This document shows positions 36,143-45,369 of a stretch of 64,000 nt of DNA, in pieces. The stretch is from an uncultured Myxococcales bacterium. GTDB taxonomy: Bacteria > Myxococcota > Myxococcia > Myxococcales > Myxococcaceae. The DNA lies in contig CALJKW010000016.1 in assembly GCA_937980205.1 (NCBI GenBank), positions 186,001 to 250,000 on the forward strand, in the 5' to 3' direction. How positions within the stretch are numbered: position 1 is the first letter of the stretch; each line of letters begins with the position of its first letter. Below the pieces are notes generated by a model. The model saw only the letters and a program-made list of their open reading frames with translations. It did not search any database and was not told the DNA's origin. Made by a program: the position numbers and the translations under genes.

Positions 36143-36203
36143 CGGTGTTGACCGGATTTCTACCCCTTGGCCGTCCTTTAGTGGTGCCACTTCGCGGAGT
36201 TGA

Positions 36204-36689
36204 GTGACGCAGACCGTAGAGGCGGTCTATCGGCGGTTCTTCCCGGTGATCCGGGAGAAATGTCGTTCCATGCTCCGTGACGGCGACGAGGCGCAAGACG
36301 TGGCTCAGGAGACCTTCATACGCCTGTGGAAGTCGGGTCTCGACCTGAACGACGCGCGCCGCGTCTCGGCCTGGGTCTACCGCACGGCCACCCACCTCTC
36401 CGTCGACCGCATCCGCCGCAAGGCCATCGGCACCGAGGTGACCGGGGTCGAGGCCGACGTCGCCGGCGTCGGCACCGACGCGCGCATTCACAACCGGCAG
36501 CTCCTCGAGCGGCTCGCGGCGAAGATCCCTCCCGACGAGCTCGAGGTCGCGATCCTCGACCGCGTCGACGGGCTCACCCAGCCCGAGAGCGCCGAGGTCC
36601 TCGGGGTCAGCGAGCGCACCGTGCGCCGCATGCTCACGCGCCTCGATGAGCGCCTCAAGGCGCTCGCCGCGGAGGTCCACCCGACGTGA
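36204..36689 (+). CDS. ECF RNA polymerase sigma factor
   Basis: 161 residues, GTG start. Region 2 appears as AQDVAQETFIRLWKSGL with RVSAWVYRTATHLSVDRIRR, and region 4 as LTQPESAEVLGVSERTVRRM, the helix-turn-helix that reads the -35 box. Region 3 is absent as in all ECF factors. The stop overlaps the anti-sigma GTG (GTGA). The arrangement sigma, zinc anti-sigma, effectors predicts control by the anti-sigma factor and probable autoregulation. Confidence 0.93.
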   Translation: MTQTVEAVYRRFFPVIREKCRSMLRDGDEAQDVAQETFIRLWKSGLDLNDARRVSAWVYRTATHLSVDRIRRKAIGTEVTGVEADVAGVGTDARIHNRQLLERLAAKIPPDELEVAILDRVDGLTQPESAEVLGVSERTVRRMLTRLDERLKALAAEVHPT

Positions 36690-37456
36690 GCGCACAGCAC
36701 CCATCGCGGCTTCAGCTCGATCGCCTGGCGCTCGGCATCGCCGACGACGCCACGAAGGCGCACGCGGCCTCATGCGCGCAATGCGCTGCGCACCTGGGCG
36801 CGCTCGAGGTGCTCACGGGTGCGCCCGACTTCGTGCACCCGTCACGGCTCGCGCTCGACCGCATGGTCCTGGGCCTGGGGGATGACACCACCCGCGCCCA
36901 CGCGCACAGCTGCGCGGCGTGCTCGGCGCACGTGGCGGCGGTCTCGGTCGAGCTGCCGCTGCCGAGCTGGGTGCGCGAGCTCGACGGCGTCCGGCCGAAG
37001 GCGTGGTGGCGGCCGGTCTTCGGCGTCGCGGCGATGGTCGCTGCGGCGCTCATCGCGTTCGTCGCGATCCCCCAGCGCGGGGACTACATCGGCGACAAGG
37101 GTCCCGGCGCTCCGCAGGCCCAGGTCTGGGTGAACCGCGGCGGCGCGGTCTCGGTGTGGGACGGCTCTCCGCTCGCGCCCGACGACGCGTTCCGCTTCGA
37201 GGTGAAGCCCGGCGGCTTCACGCACCTCACGGTGGTCGAGCTGCAAGGCGGCAAGCTGTACCGCGTGCTGCACTCGGCGCCCATCAGCGGCGATGGGCTT
37301 TCGCCGGCCTGGGCCGTCGACGCGGACGGGGCTCAGGAAGAGGTGGTGCTCTTGATGTCCAAGGCGCCGTTGAGCGAAGAAGCACTTCGCAGCGCCTTGG
37401 CCGGAGAAGGGGGCGTATGGTCGACCCGTTGGAAGTTCCCCAAAGAGGTCCAATGA
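36686..37456 (+). CDS. Anti-sigma factor with two tandem zinc motifs
   Basis: 256 residues, GTG start overlapping the sigma stop. Two near-identical N-terminal units each read HPSRL-LDR-LG-DD-T-AH: the first carries His26-x3-Cys30-x2-Cys33, the second His72-x3-Cys76-x2-Cys79, the HxxxCxxC signature of zinc-binding anti-sigma (ZAS) domains. A single transmembrane helix at about 110-128 (VFGVAAMVAAALIAFVAI) places the ZAS part in the cytoplasm and a ~125-residue beta-rich domain (DDAFRFEVKPGGFTHLTVV) in the periplasm. That outer domain is the likely sensor. Duplicated ZAS domains are unusual. The stop overlaps the caspase ATG (ATGA). Confidence 0.88.
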   Translation: MSAQHPSRLQLDRLALGIADDATKAHAASCAQCAAHLGALEVLTGAPDFVHPSRLALDRMVLGLGDDTTRAHAHSCAACSAHVAAVSVELPLPSWVRELDGVRPKAWWRPVFGVAAMVAAALIAFVAIPQRGDYIGDKGPGAPQAQVWVNRGGAVSVWDGSPLAPDDAFRFEVKPGGFTHLTVVELQGGKLYRVLHSAPISGDGLSPAWAVDADGAQEEVVLLMSKAPLSEEALRSALAGEGGVWSTRWKFPKEVQ

Positions 37457-39057
37457 CCCGGCTCGTCCTGCTGGCGGCACTCGTCGTCGCGTCCTGGGCC
37501 CTGCGGCCCGGCTCGGCGCTCGCGCAGGGCGCGTACGATCGCGGCCCGCAGCGCTTCGCGGTCATCGTCGGCTCGAACGCGCCGGTCGCCGAGCGGCCCG
37601 GCCTGCGCTTCTCGCACAAGGACGCCCGCGCCTTCGCCCAGGTGCTGATGGACGTCGGCCGCTTCACGAAGCGCGACGTGGCGCTGCTGCTCGACCCGAC
37701 CCCCGAGCAGGTGCTCGCCTCGCTCGACAGCGCGCTCGTGCAGGCGCGCGCCGGCGGCGGGAAGGCGATGCTCGTCTTCTACTACTCGGGCCACGCCGAC
37801 GGAGCCTCGCTCTACCCGAACGGCGAGCCGCTGCCGCTGGCGGATCTCAAGTCCCGCCTGTCGAGCGACGTCATCGAGCTGCGCGTCGGCATCCTCGATG
37901 GCTGCAGCGGCGGCGGGTGGACGCAGGCGAAGGGCCTTCGCCCCGCCGAGCCGTTCGCCGTCGGTCTGCCGCAGCTCGAGAGCGAGGGCACCGTGCTGCT
38001 CGCCTCGAGCTCGGGCCTCGAGGACGCGCACGAAGCCGAGCTCCTGCAGGGCAGCTTCTTCACGCACCACCTCGTGGCGGGCCTGCGCGGCGCTGCGGAC
38101 AAGAGCCGCGACGGCCAGGTGACGCTCGCCGAGGCGTTCTCTTACGCGAACGAGATGACGATTCGCGACACGGCACAGGTCGCGAAGACTCCGCAGCACC
38201 CGAGCTTCGACATGCGGCTGCGCGGCCGGCAGGACGTGGTGCTCACCGCGCTCGCTTCGGCGGCCTCGTCGCTCACGCTGATTCAGGAGAAGGGCCCGCT
38301 GCAGGTGGTGCAGCTCGCCACCGGGCAGCTCATCGCCGAGTCGCAGGCGGGCGAGCGCACGATGACGCTCGCGGTGCCGGCGGGTGACTACGTGGTTCGC
38401 CGCGTCGATGACGACGGCGTGGTCTCGAAGAAGGTCACCGTCGAGCCGATGTCGAGCGACTCGATTCACGAGCAGGCGCTGCTGCCGTCCGATGCGGTCA
38501 CGATCGCGGCGAAGGGCCTCACCGCGTACGCAGAGCTCCCGCCCGAGTACGACATCTCGGCGGCCGGCGGCTTCCGCGTCGGCGACGGCGAGAACCCGGG
38601 CGCGACCATCGAGGCGTGGTTCAACTGGCGCCTGTCGCGGAAGATCGGCTGGAGGCTGCTGCGCCTTCAGTACAACGTGCCGACCACGGCCACCTACGGC
38701 CAGCCGCTCTGGAACTCCTGGCAGCCGGCGCAGTTCTTCCGCGCCGGCAGCGATCTCAACTTCATGTTCTACCGCACCGAGCAGACCGCGAAGGGCTTCC
38801 GCTTCGAGGGCCAGTTCCTGGTGGGCCCGTCGGTGTTCGGCCTCGTGGCGCAGAACGGCTCGGGGCAGCGCGGCATCGGCGTCGGGCCGAGCTTCGAGGT
38901 CGCCGCCGACTTCCGGCTGCCGTACCTGCCCGACGTGCACGTGCGCATGGCCGTCGGCACCGACGTCGCGTTCGCGATGATGCAGAACGTGAGCGGGCCG
39001 CAGTTCGGGCTGCGCGGCTCGGTCGCGCTCGGCTGGCGCTTCGGCTCGAAGGACTGA
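37453..39057 (+). CDS. Secreted caspase-like protease with C-terminal outer-membrane-barrel-like domain
   Basis: 534 residues. Signal peptide at 1-26 (ending SALAQG). A C14 caspase-like domain spans about 33-260: the catalytic His is His114 in YYSGHADG and the catalytic Cys is Cys151 in ILDGCSGGG, so the dyad is intact. A PEGA-like stretch (about 280-340: QVVQLATGQLIAE, VPAGDYVVRRV) follows. Residues about 370-534 alternate hydrophobic and polar residues in beta strands (EAWFNWRLSRKIGWRLLRLQ, FRFEGQFLVGPSVFGLV) and end in LGWRFGSKD, like a small outer-membrane barrel. The export signal means the protease acts outside the cytoplasm. It is the third gene of the ECF operon. Confidence 0.85.
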   Translation: MTRLVLLAALVVASWALRPGSALAQGAYDRGPQRFAVIVGSNAPVAERPGLRFSHKDARAFAQVLMDVGRFTKRDVALLLDPTPEQVLASLDSALVQARAGGGKAMLVFYYSGHADGASLYPNGEPLPLADLKSRLSSDVIELRVGILDGCSGGGWTQAKGLRPAEPFAVGLPQLESEGTVLLASSSGLEDAHEAELLQGSFFTHHLVAGLRGAADKSRDGQVTLAEAFSYANEMTIRDTAQVAKTPQHPSFDMRLRGRQDVVLTALASAASSLTLIQEKGPLQVVQLATGQLIAESQAGERTMTLAVPAGDYVVRRVDDDGVVSKKVTVEPMSSDSIHEQALLPSDAVTIAAKGLTAYAELPPEYDISAAGGFRVGDGENPGATIEAWFNWRLSRKIGWRLLRLQYNVPTTATYGQPLWNSWQPAQFFRAGSDLNFMFYRTEQTAKGFRFEGQFLVGPSVFGLVAQNGSGQRGIGVGPSFEVAADFRLPYLPDVHVRMAVGTDVAFAMMQNVSGPQFGLRGSVALGWRFGSKD

Positions 39058-39106
39058 GCCGGCGCCGCGAAAGGCGCGCGGTTTTCGGTGTAACCTCCGG
39101 CGGCCC

Positions 39107-40450
39107 GTGGCCAGCTCCAGCACGACCGCCTCCACCGGCCCCGAGATCATCGGCCGCTACGTCGTCTACGAGGCGATCGCCTCGGGCGGGCAGGCCTCGG
39201 TGCACTACGGCCGGCTCTCCGGGGCCGAGGGGTTCGGCCGCACCGTCGCCGTGAAGCGGCTCAAGCTTCGCGACGATCAGGACGCCGACGTGGCAGTGAA
39301 GGCGCTGATCGACGAGGCCCGGCTCTCGTCGCGCATCACCCACCCGAACGTCGTCCAGACGCTCGATCTGGTCGAGCACGAGGGCGAGCTGCTCGTCGTG
39401 ATGGAGTACGTACACGGCGAGACCGTCTCGAAGCTGCTCAAGGCGGCCGCCGAGCGGCGCCAGGCGGTGCCCCCCGACATCGCCACGGCGATCGTCGCCG
39501 GCGCGCTGCGCGGGCTGGTCGCGGCGCACACCGCGAGCGACGAGCAGGGCGCCCGGCTCGCCATCATTCACCGCGACATCTCGCCGCAGAACATCATCGT
39601 CGACGTGCACGGCCACGCGCGCGTGCTCGACTTCGGGATCGCGAAGGCGCCGGGCCGCAGCCAGGACACGACCGAGACCGGGAGCATCAAGGGCAAGCCC
39701 GCGTACATGGCGCCGGAGCAGCTGCGCGGCAAGGTCACGGTGCGCGTCGACCTCTGGGCCACCGGCACGGTGCTCTGGGAGCTGCTCACCGGCAAGCGCC
39801 TCTTCAGCGGCAAGACCGACGAAGAGGTGATCACGCGCGTGCTCACCGAGCCTGCGCCGGCGCCATCGACCGTCCGCGCTGAGGTCTCCGAGGCGCTCGA
39901 CGCCGTCGTGCTCAAGGCGCTCGAGCCCGACGCCGAGCGGCGGTTCTCGACCGCGCAGGAGATGCTCGACGCGCTCGAGCGCCAGCCGACCGCTCCGCCG
40001 TCGCGCGTCGCCGCGTGGATGAAAGAGCTCGTCGGCCACCGGCTCGAGGCCTCGGCGAAGCGCGTGCGCGAGCTGCAGAGCTCGTCGATCGGCCCCGGCC
40101 GGCCGGCGCAGGCTTCGCCGCGCCCCTGGGGCTACGCGCTCGGCGGGCTCGCCCTGCTCCTGCTCGCTGCCGCGGGCGGCATCGCGGCCAAGGCCGCGGC
40201 GACGCCGCCCGTCGAGAAGCCGCCCTTCATCGTGATTCCCCAGCCGGAGCCGGCGGCTCCGGTGGCGGACGAGCCGCTGCCTCCCCCGCCGCCGCCGCCG
40301 CCGCCTCCTCCTCCTGCTCCTGCTCCTGCTCTGCGCCAGGAGGTCGAGCAGCCGAGCAGACCTCCGCCCAGGCGCCGCGCGAAGACGTGCACGACGAAGT
40401 CGTACTTCGACGACAAGGGGCACAAGCTCTATCGCGAGGAGTGCAGGTGA
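39107..40450 (+). CDS. Transmembrane Ser/Thr protein kinase
   Basis: 447 residues, GTG start. The kinase domain is at about 17-290: ASGGQASVHYG loop, Lys50 in VAVKRL, HRDISPQN (155-162) and DFG (175-177). One transmembrane helix at about 342-362 (GYALGGLALLLLAAAGGIAA), then a periplasmic tail with a run of about twelve prolines and a basic Cys-containing end (KTCTTKSYFDDKG). It lies 49 bp after the caspase gene on the same strand, and its stop overlaps the lipoprotein GTG. It could phosphorylate sigma, anti-sigma or FHA proteins; partners are not shown. Confidence 0.92.
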   Translation: MASSSTTASTGPEIIGRYVVYEAIASGGQASVHYGRLSGAEGFGRTVAVKRLKLRDDQDADVAVKALIDEARLSSRITHPNVVQTLDLVEHEGELLVVMEYVHGETVSKLLKAAAERRQAVPPDIATAIVAGALRGLVAAHTASDEQGARLAIIHRDISPQNIIVDVHGHARVLDFGIAKAPGRSQDTTETGSIKGKPAYMAPEQLRGKVTVRVDLWATGTVLWELLTGKRLFSGKTDEEVITRVLTEPAPAPSTVRAEVSEALDAVVLKALEPDAERRFSTAQEMLDALERQPTAPPSRVAAWMKELVGHRLEASAKRVRELQSSSIGPGRPAQASPRPWGYALGGLALLLLAAAGGIAAKAAATPPVEKPPFIVIPQPEPAAPVADEPLPPPPPPPPPPPPAPAPALRQEVEQPSRPPPRRRAKTCTTKSYFDDKGHKLYREECR

Positions 40451-41463
40451 GGGGCCTGCCCTTCGCCGTGCTGCTCGCCGGCTGCTTCTCGAACGGTCTG
40501 CCCGACTTGAGCAGCGGCAACGACGCCGCCGCGTACCCGTTGTTCGCCGACGACTTCGAGACCGAAGGCGCCTTCCCCGACGCGGGCGGGTGGTCGGTGT
40601 ACGGCCAGCGCACGGGCAGCGCGCTGCGGCGCGGCGCTGACGGAGCCCACCGCGGGGCGTCGGGCCTGGTCTACGAGGCGACGGCGACCGGCACCGGCAA
40701 CTCGGTCTGCTCGCACCTGGGCGCGCACCTCGCGCCCGACGCGGGGCTGCGCGAGGCCTCGGTGCGCGCCTGGAGCCGCATGCGCCAGACGAACCGCGGC
40801 GGCTACGCCATCACGATGTTCCTCGAGTCGGACAACCTCACCGACCCGACGCAGGGCGGCCTCACCGGCGCTCCGCACCTCATCCACAACGCCGAGCACG
40901 CCGACGGGACCCAGTTCATCCGCAACACCATGCCGATCGACGCCGGCACCTGGCTGCTGATGGAGCTCTCGGTGCGCGAGTGCGACGCGAGCGGGCGCTG
41001 CCTCGCGTTGCTTCACGTCGACGGGCGCGAGCGGTCGCGGTGGGTCATCGAGCGGGGCACCTCGCGCATCACGGGCTTCGGGGTGGGCTCGGTGTTCTGC
41101 GGGCGGGAGTTCACCGGCGTCATCGACTTCGACGACGTCCGCCTGGCCCGCGGCCCCCAGGCGAGCACGCTCGCCCTCTCGAGCGATGGAGGCGCCGTCG
41201 GCGCGTGCTCGCCCCTCCGCGTCGAGCTGCGCGACTCGTTCGGGACGCCCGCCGATGCGCCCTACGACCTCGACGTCGACGTGTCGATCGACGGAGGCGA
41301 GGCGTTCGGCGACGACCGGTGCACGACGCCCGGGCGCGTGCGGCTGCTGAAGGGTGGTCGCGCGACCGGCGCGTGGTGGCGGCCGGCCCGTGCAGGAGCG
41401 TCTTGGGCCGGCGCGTCGCACGACGACTTCGTGTCGGCGCCGGCCACGCTCGTCGCGCAGTGA
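40447..41463 (+). CDS. Lipoprotein, probably beta-sandwich
   Basis: 338 residues; GTG start overlaps the kinase stop (GTGA). Lipobox LLAGC puts the lipidated Cys at residue 13. The body has a pattern seen in concanavalin-like or laminin-G-like sandwiches: FADDFETEGAFPDAGGWSVY at the start, WLLMELSVRECD and DFDDVRLARG later. I recognise no catalytic motif. It may bind carbohydrate or act as a surface sensor. Last gene of the sigma - caspase - kinase run. Confidence 0.65.
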   Translation: MRGLPFAVLLAGCFSNGLPDLSSGNDAAAYPLFADDFETEGAFPDAGGWSVYGQRTGSALRRGADGAHRGASGLVYEATATGTGNSVCSHLGAHLAPDAGLREASVRAWSRMRQTNRGGYAITMFLESDNLTDPTQGGLTGAPHLIHNAEHADGTQFIRNTMPIDAGTWLLMELSVRECDASGRCLALLHVDGRERSRWVIERGTSRITGFGVGSVFCGREFTGVIDFDDVRLARGPQASTLALSSDGGAVGACSPLRVELRDSFGTPADAPYDLDVDVSIDGGEAFGDDRCTTPGRVRLLKGGRATGAWWRPARAGASWAGASHDDFVSAPATLVAQ

Positions 41464-41467
41464 GCGC

Positions 41468-42232
41468 TCACTGCGTCAGCGCCCAGACGACGCCCCACGC
41501 GACGGCCGCGGCGACCACCGCGAGCCCCGCCCACAGCAGGACGTCGGCGACGACCAGCTGGCCTCGTGGCCCGTCGTCGACGCAGGTGCGCGTCTCGGCG
41601 CACGGGTTCGCCGCGAGCTGCGCGATTCGCGCGCGGCCTGAGGCGCCGAGGATGATCGAGCCCAGCGTGCTGCCGACGCCGACCGCGCCGAGGGCGACCG
41701 GCCCGACCCAGCCGAGGCCCGCGCCGCGCCTCGCGGCGGCCGGCGCGGGGGAGGGCGCCGCGACGCCGGGCGCGGGGCTCGTCGCCCGCGGCGTCACCAC
41801 CACCGGCGCAGGCTCGGGCTCGAGGGCGAGGACGAGCTTCCGCGCCTTGTCGCGTTCGAGCGCGAGCACCTTCAGCGTGACCGAGCGCGCTCCGCGCCTC
41901 GCCACCAGCACGTGCGGCCCGGGGTCGACCGACACCGCGGTGCCGATGAGCTGCAGCGGCGCGCCGTCGAGCTCGACCTCGGCGTCGGTCACGTCGGCGC
42001 CGTCGGCCTGCACGGCGATCAGCAGCGTCGGGATGGCGTCTTCGAGCTCGCTGCGCCACCGGGCGCAGTCGTTGCGCACCACCTTGGGGCACGCCTCCTG
42101 CGCGCAGCTCACGAACTGCTTCGACGCCTCGAGCCACCTGCGCTCGTCCCGCAGCACCTGGCCCGCGTACGCGGTCGACGAGCACTGCTCCGTCGGGGTC
42201 GCCGCGACCGCTGCCAGAACCAGCCACGTCAT
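41468..42232 (-). CDS. PEGA-like membrane protein
   Basis: 254 residues with a signal-like start (MTWLVLAAVAATP). A cysteine-containing helical region (CSSTAYAGQVLRDERRWLEA, CAQEACPKVVRNDC) is followed by a PEGA-like beta region (TDAEVELDGAPLQLIGTAVS, VDPGPHVLVARRGARS). Two hydrophobic stretches lie near the C-terminus (WVGPVALGAVGVGSTLGSII, LLWAGLAVVAAAVAWGVVW). Proteins of this form accompany Ser/Thr kinases in myxobacteria. It starts 13 bp after the DUF1552 stop on the same strand and faces the kinase operon's lipoprotein tail to tail. Confidence 0.6.
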   Translation of the reverse strand: MTWLVLAAVAATPTEQCSSTAYAGQVLRDERRWLEASKQFVSCAQEACPKVVRNDCARWRSELEDAIPTLLIAVQADGADVTDAEVELDGAPLQLIGTAVSVDPGPHVLVARRGARSVTLKVLALERDKARKLVLALEPEPAPVVVTPRATSPAPGVAAPSPAPAAARRGAGLGWVGPVALGAVGVGSTLGSIILGASGRARIAQLAANPCAETRTCVDDGPRGQLVVADVLLWAGLAVVAAAVAWGVVWALTQ

Positions 42233-42245
42233 CCGACCGGCGAGG

Positions 42246-43598
42246 CTACACCAGCCCCGGCAGCGGACCCGTGCAGAACGCGGGGTCTCCGAACGTGGTG
42301 CCCGGCACGCCCATCGCGTTCATCAGCGAGACCCACAGGTTGTTGTGCGGCGTGTTGCCGTACGTGAGGTAGCGGTTGCCGGCGAGGCGGCCGCCGGCGC
42401 CGCCCGCGAGGATGAACGGCACGTCGCGCAGCGAGTGGGTGCTGCCCTTCGACAGCTCGGAGGTCATGACCACGACGGTGTTGTCGAGCAGCGTGCCGCC
42501 GCCCTCAGGGACCGCGGCGAGCTTGCCGAGCAGGTAGGCGAGCTGCTCCATGTACCAGCGGCGGATGACGCGCAGCTTGCCCCACGCGTGCACGTTCGAG
42601 TCGGGGTTGTGGCCGAGAATGTGCTCGTCGTCGGCGATGGCCTTGAGGCCGGTGCCGTCGTCGTACTGCAGCCAGGGGTAGGGGCGGTTGTTGGTCGCGG
42701 CCGACCACTGCAGCGTCGCGACGCGGGTGAGGTCGCACGCGAACGCCATCACCAGCTGATCCATGAACAGCCGGCCGAGCTGGGGGAAGCTCGCCGGCTC
42801 GTCCACGTTGACGGGGTTGCCGGTGGCCGGCCTCGAGCACGCGGCGCCGACCGCCGCCATCGGGGCGTCGAGCCGCGACTCGATGTCCCGCACCCCGTCG
42901 AGGTGGCGCTCGAGCTTCACGCGGTCTTCGCCCGACAGCTTGCCGTTCACCGCGGCGAACCGGTCCTTCACGTAGTCGAGCGTCGCGTGCCGGCGCTGGC
43001 GCTGGCGGTCGAGCCCGAACGGGTCGGCGCCGAGCTGCGAGAACACGCGGGTGTAGAGGTTGTAGGGGCTGGTCTCGTTCGCGACGGGCTGGTTGCTGCC
43101 GGTGTAGCTCAGCACCGTGCGCACGTCGGTGCCGACGTAGCGGGTCGATTGCACGCCGACGTTCAGCGTCTTGAAGCGGGTGCCCACGCCGAGGGTGTTC
43201 GCGATGTGCTGATCGATGCTGATGCCGCTGCCCCAGCCGGCGGTCGAGCCGTCGCCTCCGACCATCGTCCCGCTGTTGAGGCGGCGGCCGGTGAGCATCG
43301 CCATGCCGCGCTGGTGCGGCTCACCGGGCCCAGACTCGTGCGCGCTCAGGTCGAGGCCGTTGATGACGACCAGCTTCGACGCCCACGGCTGCAGCGGCTC
43401 GAGGATCGAGCCCTGGAAGTTCATCGACTGCGGGAGGAAGACGTTCCCGTTCGGCGTGTAGACGAAGAGGATTCGTTTCGGGAAGGCGGCCGTCTGCGCG
43501 CGCGCGTCGAGGCTCGAGAGCAGCGGCAGGGCGAGGGCTGCACCGCCGGCTCCGCGCAAGAGGGCACGGCGGGTGAGCTTTGGGGTCGCGTCGTTCAC
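42246..43598 (-). CDS. DUF1552 family protein, Tat-exported
   Basis: 450 residues; GTG start overlaps the DUF1592 stop (GTGA). The N-terminus is a twin-arginine signal (LTRRALLRGAGGAALALPLL). The body follows the DUF1552 pattern (KRILFVYTPNGNVFLPQS, GPGEPHQRGMAMLTGR, VMTSELSKGSTHSLRDVPFI). These proteins occur in pairs with DUF1592 in Planctomycetes and Myxococcota; their biochemical role is not established. Tat export suggests folding, perhaps with a cofactor, before secretion. Confidence 0.88.
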   Translation of the reverse strand: MNDATPKLTRRALLRGAGGAALALPLLSSLDARAQTAAFPKRILFVYTPNGNVFLPQSMNFQGSILEPLQPWASKLVVINGLDLSAHESGPGEPHQRGMAMLTGRRLNSGTMVGGDGSTAGWGSGISIDQHIANTLGVGTRFKTLNVGVQSTRYVGTDVRTVLSYTGSNQPVANETSPYNLYTRVFSQLGADPFGLDRQRQRRHATLDYVKDRFAAVNGKLSGEDRVKLERHLDGVRDIESRLDAPMAAVGAACSRPATGNPVNVDEPASFPQLGRLFMDQLVMAFACDLTRVATLQWSAATNNRPYPWLQYDDGTGLKAIADDEHILGHNPDSNVHAWGKLRVIRRWYMEQLAYLLGKLAAVPEGGGTLLDNTVVVMTSELSKGSTHSLRDVPFILAGGAGGRLAGNRYLTYGNTPHNNLWVSLMNAMGVPGTTFGDPAFCTGPLPGLV

Positions 43599-45298
43599 GG
43601 TGCACCTCGGGTGTAGAGAAACGCGTCGGACTGGGTGAGGGCCTCGAGCAGCGCGAGCACGTCGCCGCCGCTCGCCTCGAACGCCCCCTGCAGGCGCTCG
43701 AGGGTGCAGGCGTCTTCGGCGGTCTCGGAGCGGCCGAGGCCGTAGCGCAGCCACTGCTTCACGTAGCAGCCACGCACCTGCTTGCTCACCGCGAGCTTCT
43801 GCGCGAGCGCCGGCACGCCGGAGAAGCGGCCCGCGACGTCTGAGCCGACGATCTCGCCGCTCGCGTCGACCGGCGCTCCGTTTTCGGTCGCCCGCCACTT
43901 CCCCTGGCCGTCGAAGTGCTCGAAGCCGAAGCCGAGCGGGTCCATCAGCTTGTGGCAGGCGGCGCAGCTCGCGTTGCTGCTGTGCTCCTTGAAGCGCTCG
44001 CGCGCCGTCGAACCCTCGAGCGGCTCGGGCACGTCGATGACGACGTCGTCGGGCGGCGCGGGCAGGATGGTGCAGAGGAACGCCTCGCGCACGAGCTTGC
44101 CGCGGTGAACCGGCGAGGTCTGGTTCGAGTGCGCGTTGAGCGCGAGCAGCGAGCCCTGCGTGAGCAGCCCGCCGCGCTGCGCCGGGTCGACCAGCACCTT
44201 CGCGAAGGCGCCGTCCGCCGGAGCGTTCGCGAGGCCGTAGAAGCCGCCCAGCCTCGAGTCCACGAACGTGTACGGCGCCGTCATCAGGGCGTCGAACGTG
44301 CCCTCGCCGTCGAACACCACGTGCTCGACGAAGGCGCGCGTCTCCCTGCGCATCGAGTCGGCGACGGCGGCGCTCCACTCGGGAAACACGGCGGCCGCCT
44401 TGCCGGCGTTCGTGACGCGGTCGTAGTCGAGCCACTGCTGGTGGAAGTCGCCGACGACGGCGCGGGCGCGCGGGTCGGCGAGCAGGCGCCGCGCCTGCGC
44501 CGCGACCTCGTCGGGCGCCGCCAGCGCGCCGGTGTCGGCGGCGGCGCGCAGCGCGTCGTCGGGCATCGAGGCCCAGAGCAGGTACGACAGGCGCGCGGCG
44601 ATCGCGTGCGGCGGCAGGCGCACGGCGCCCGCCTGGCCGGCGGGGGCAAGCTCGAGGCGGTAGAGGAAGTCGGGCGACATCAGCACGCCTTCGATGACCG
44701 AGCGCAGCCCGGCGACGAGCGGCGGGAGCGCGGTGGTGCCGTCGAGGCCTCCGATCGAGGCGCCGCGGTCGTAGAGCGCGAGCAGGGCGTCGCGCTCGGC
44801 AGCCTCGAGGGGGCGGCGGAACGCGCGCGGCGCGAAGGCGTCGACGAAGCGCTCGGCGCAGCCGCGGTCGGTCGTGCCCTGGGGGCAGGAGTACCAGCCG
44901 AGCTGCCCGAGCCGAGACGTCGCGCGAGCGGCGAGCGCTTCGGCGGCCGACAGCAGCTGCTCGACGAGGGCGGGCGAGGTGGTGAGCGCCGAGCCGTTGT
45001 TCGAGAAGCCGAGGGACTCCTCCTCGGCGGGGAACGCCGCTGCGGGACGCGAGCCGTCGCCGAGCAGGTCGCGGACGGTGTTGTCGTACTCGAAGCGCGT
45101 CATGCGCCGCACCGGCGCGGGGCGCGTCAGCACCTCACCGGGCCTGCACGCCGACGGGGCGGGGGCCGGCGCCCCGGGGACGACCGGCCCGGGCGATTGC
45201 GGGCCGTCATCCGGTGCAGAGGCGCCGGGGCCGGAGACGATGGCGCCTTCGCAGCCGGTGAAGAGCAGGGCCGCCAGGACGATGGGGAGCACGCGCAT
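43595..45298 (-). CDS. DUF1592/DUF1588 family lipoprotein with haem-type CxxCH motif
   Basis: 567 residues from the ATG at 45298. Lipobox LLFTGC (Cys16). The body shows the expected DUF1587/1592/1588/1585 order: MTRFEYDNTVRDLLGD, GLRSVIEGVLMSPDFLYRLE, GGLLTQGSLLALNAHSNQTS, and CAACHKLMDPLGFGFEHFDG with a CxxCH that could carry c-type haem. These outer proteins are linked to cytochrome-like and sugar-polymer functions in planctomycetes but unproven. Coupled to DUF1552. It is divergent from the sigma-54 activator. Confidence 0.9.
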   Translation of the reverse strand: MRVLPIVLAALLFTGCEGAIVSGPGASAPDDGPQSPGPVVPGAPAPAPSACRPGEVLTRPAPVRRMTRFEYDNTVRDLLGDGSRPAAAFPAEEESLGFSNNGSALTTSPALVEQLLSAAEALAARATSRLGQLGWYSCPQGTTDRGCAERFVDAFAPRAFRRPLEAAERDALLALYDRGASIGGLDGTTALPPLVAGLRSVIEGVLMSPDFLYRLELAPAGQAGAVRLPPHAIAARLSYLLWASMPDDALRAAADTGALAAPDEVAAQARRLLADPRARAVVGDFHQQWLDYDRVTNAGKAAAVFPEWSAAVADSMRRETRAFVEHVVFDGEGTFDALMTAPYTFVDSRLGGFYGLANAPADGAFAKVLVDPAQRGGLLTQGSLLALNAHSNQTSPVHRGKLVREAFLCTILPAPPDDVVIDVPEPLEGSTARERFKEHSSNASCAACHKLMDPLGFGFEHFDGQGKWRATENGAPVDASGEIVGSDVAGRFSGVPALAQKLAVSKQVRGCYVKQWLRYGLGRSETAEDACTLERLQGAFEASGGDVLALLEALTQSDAFLYTRGAP

Positions 45299-45369
45299 GG
45301 GGGCGGCCAACACCACGTTTCGTGCCGGCGACGCCGGGGCCTGTTTCCGCGCAGATGAGGTGTGGACCG

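Noticed and set aside
36204..41463. The caspase operon considered as a recently acquired island
   Set aside because: Composition matches the neighbours and there is no integrase, IS end or tRNA at its borders.
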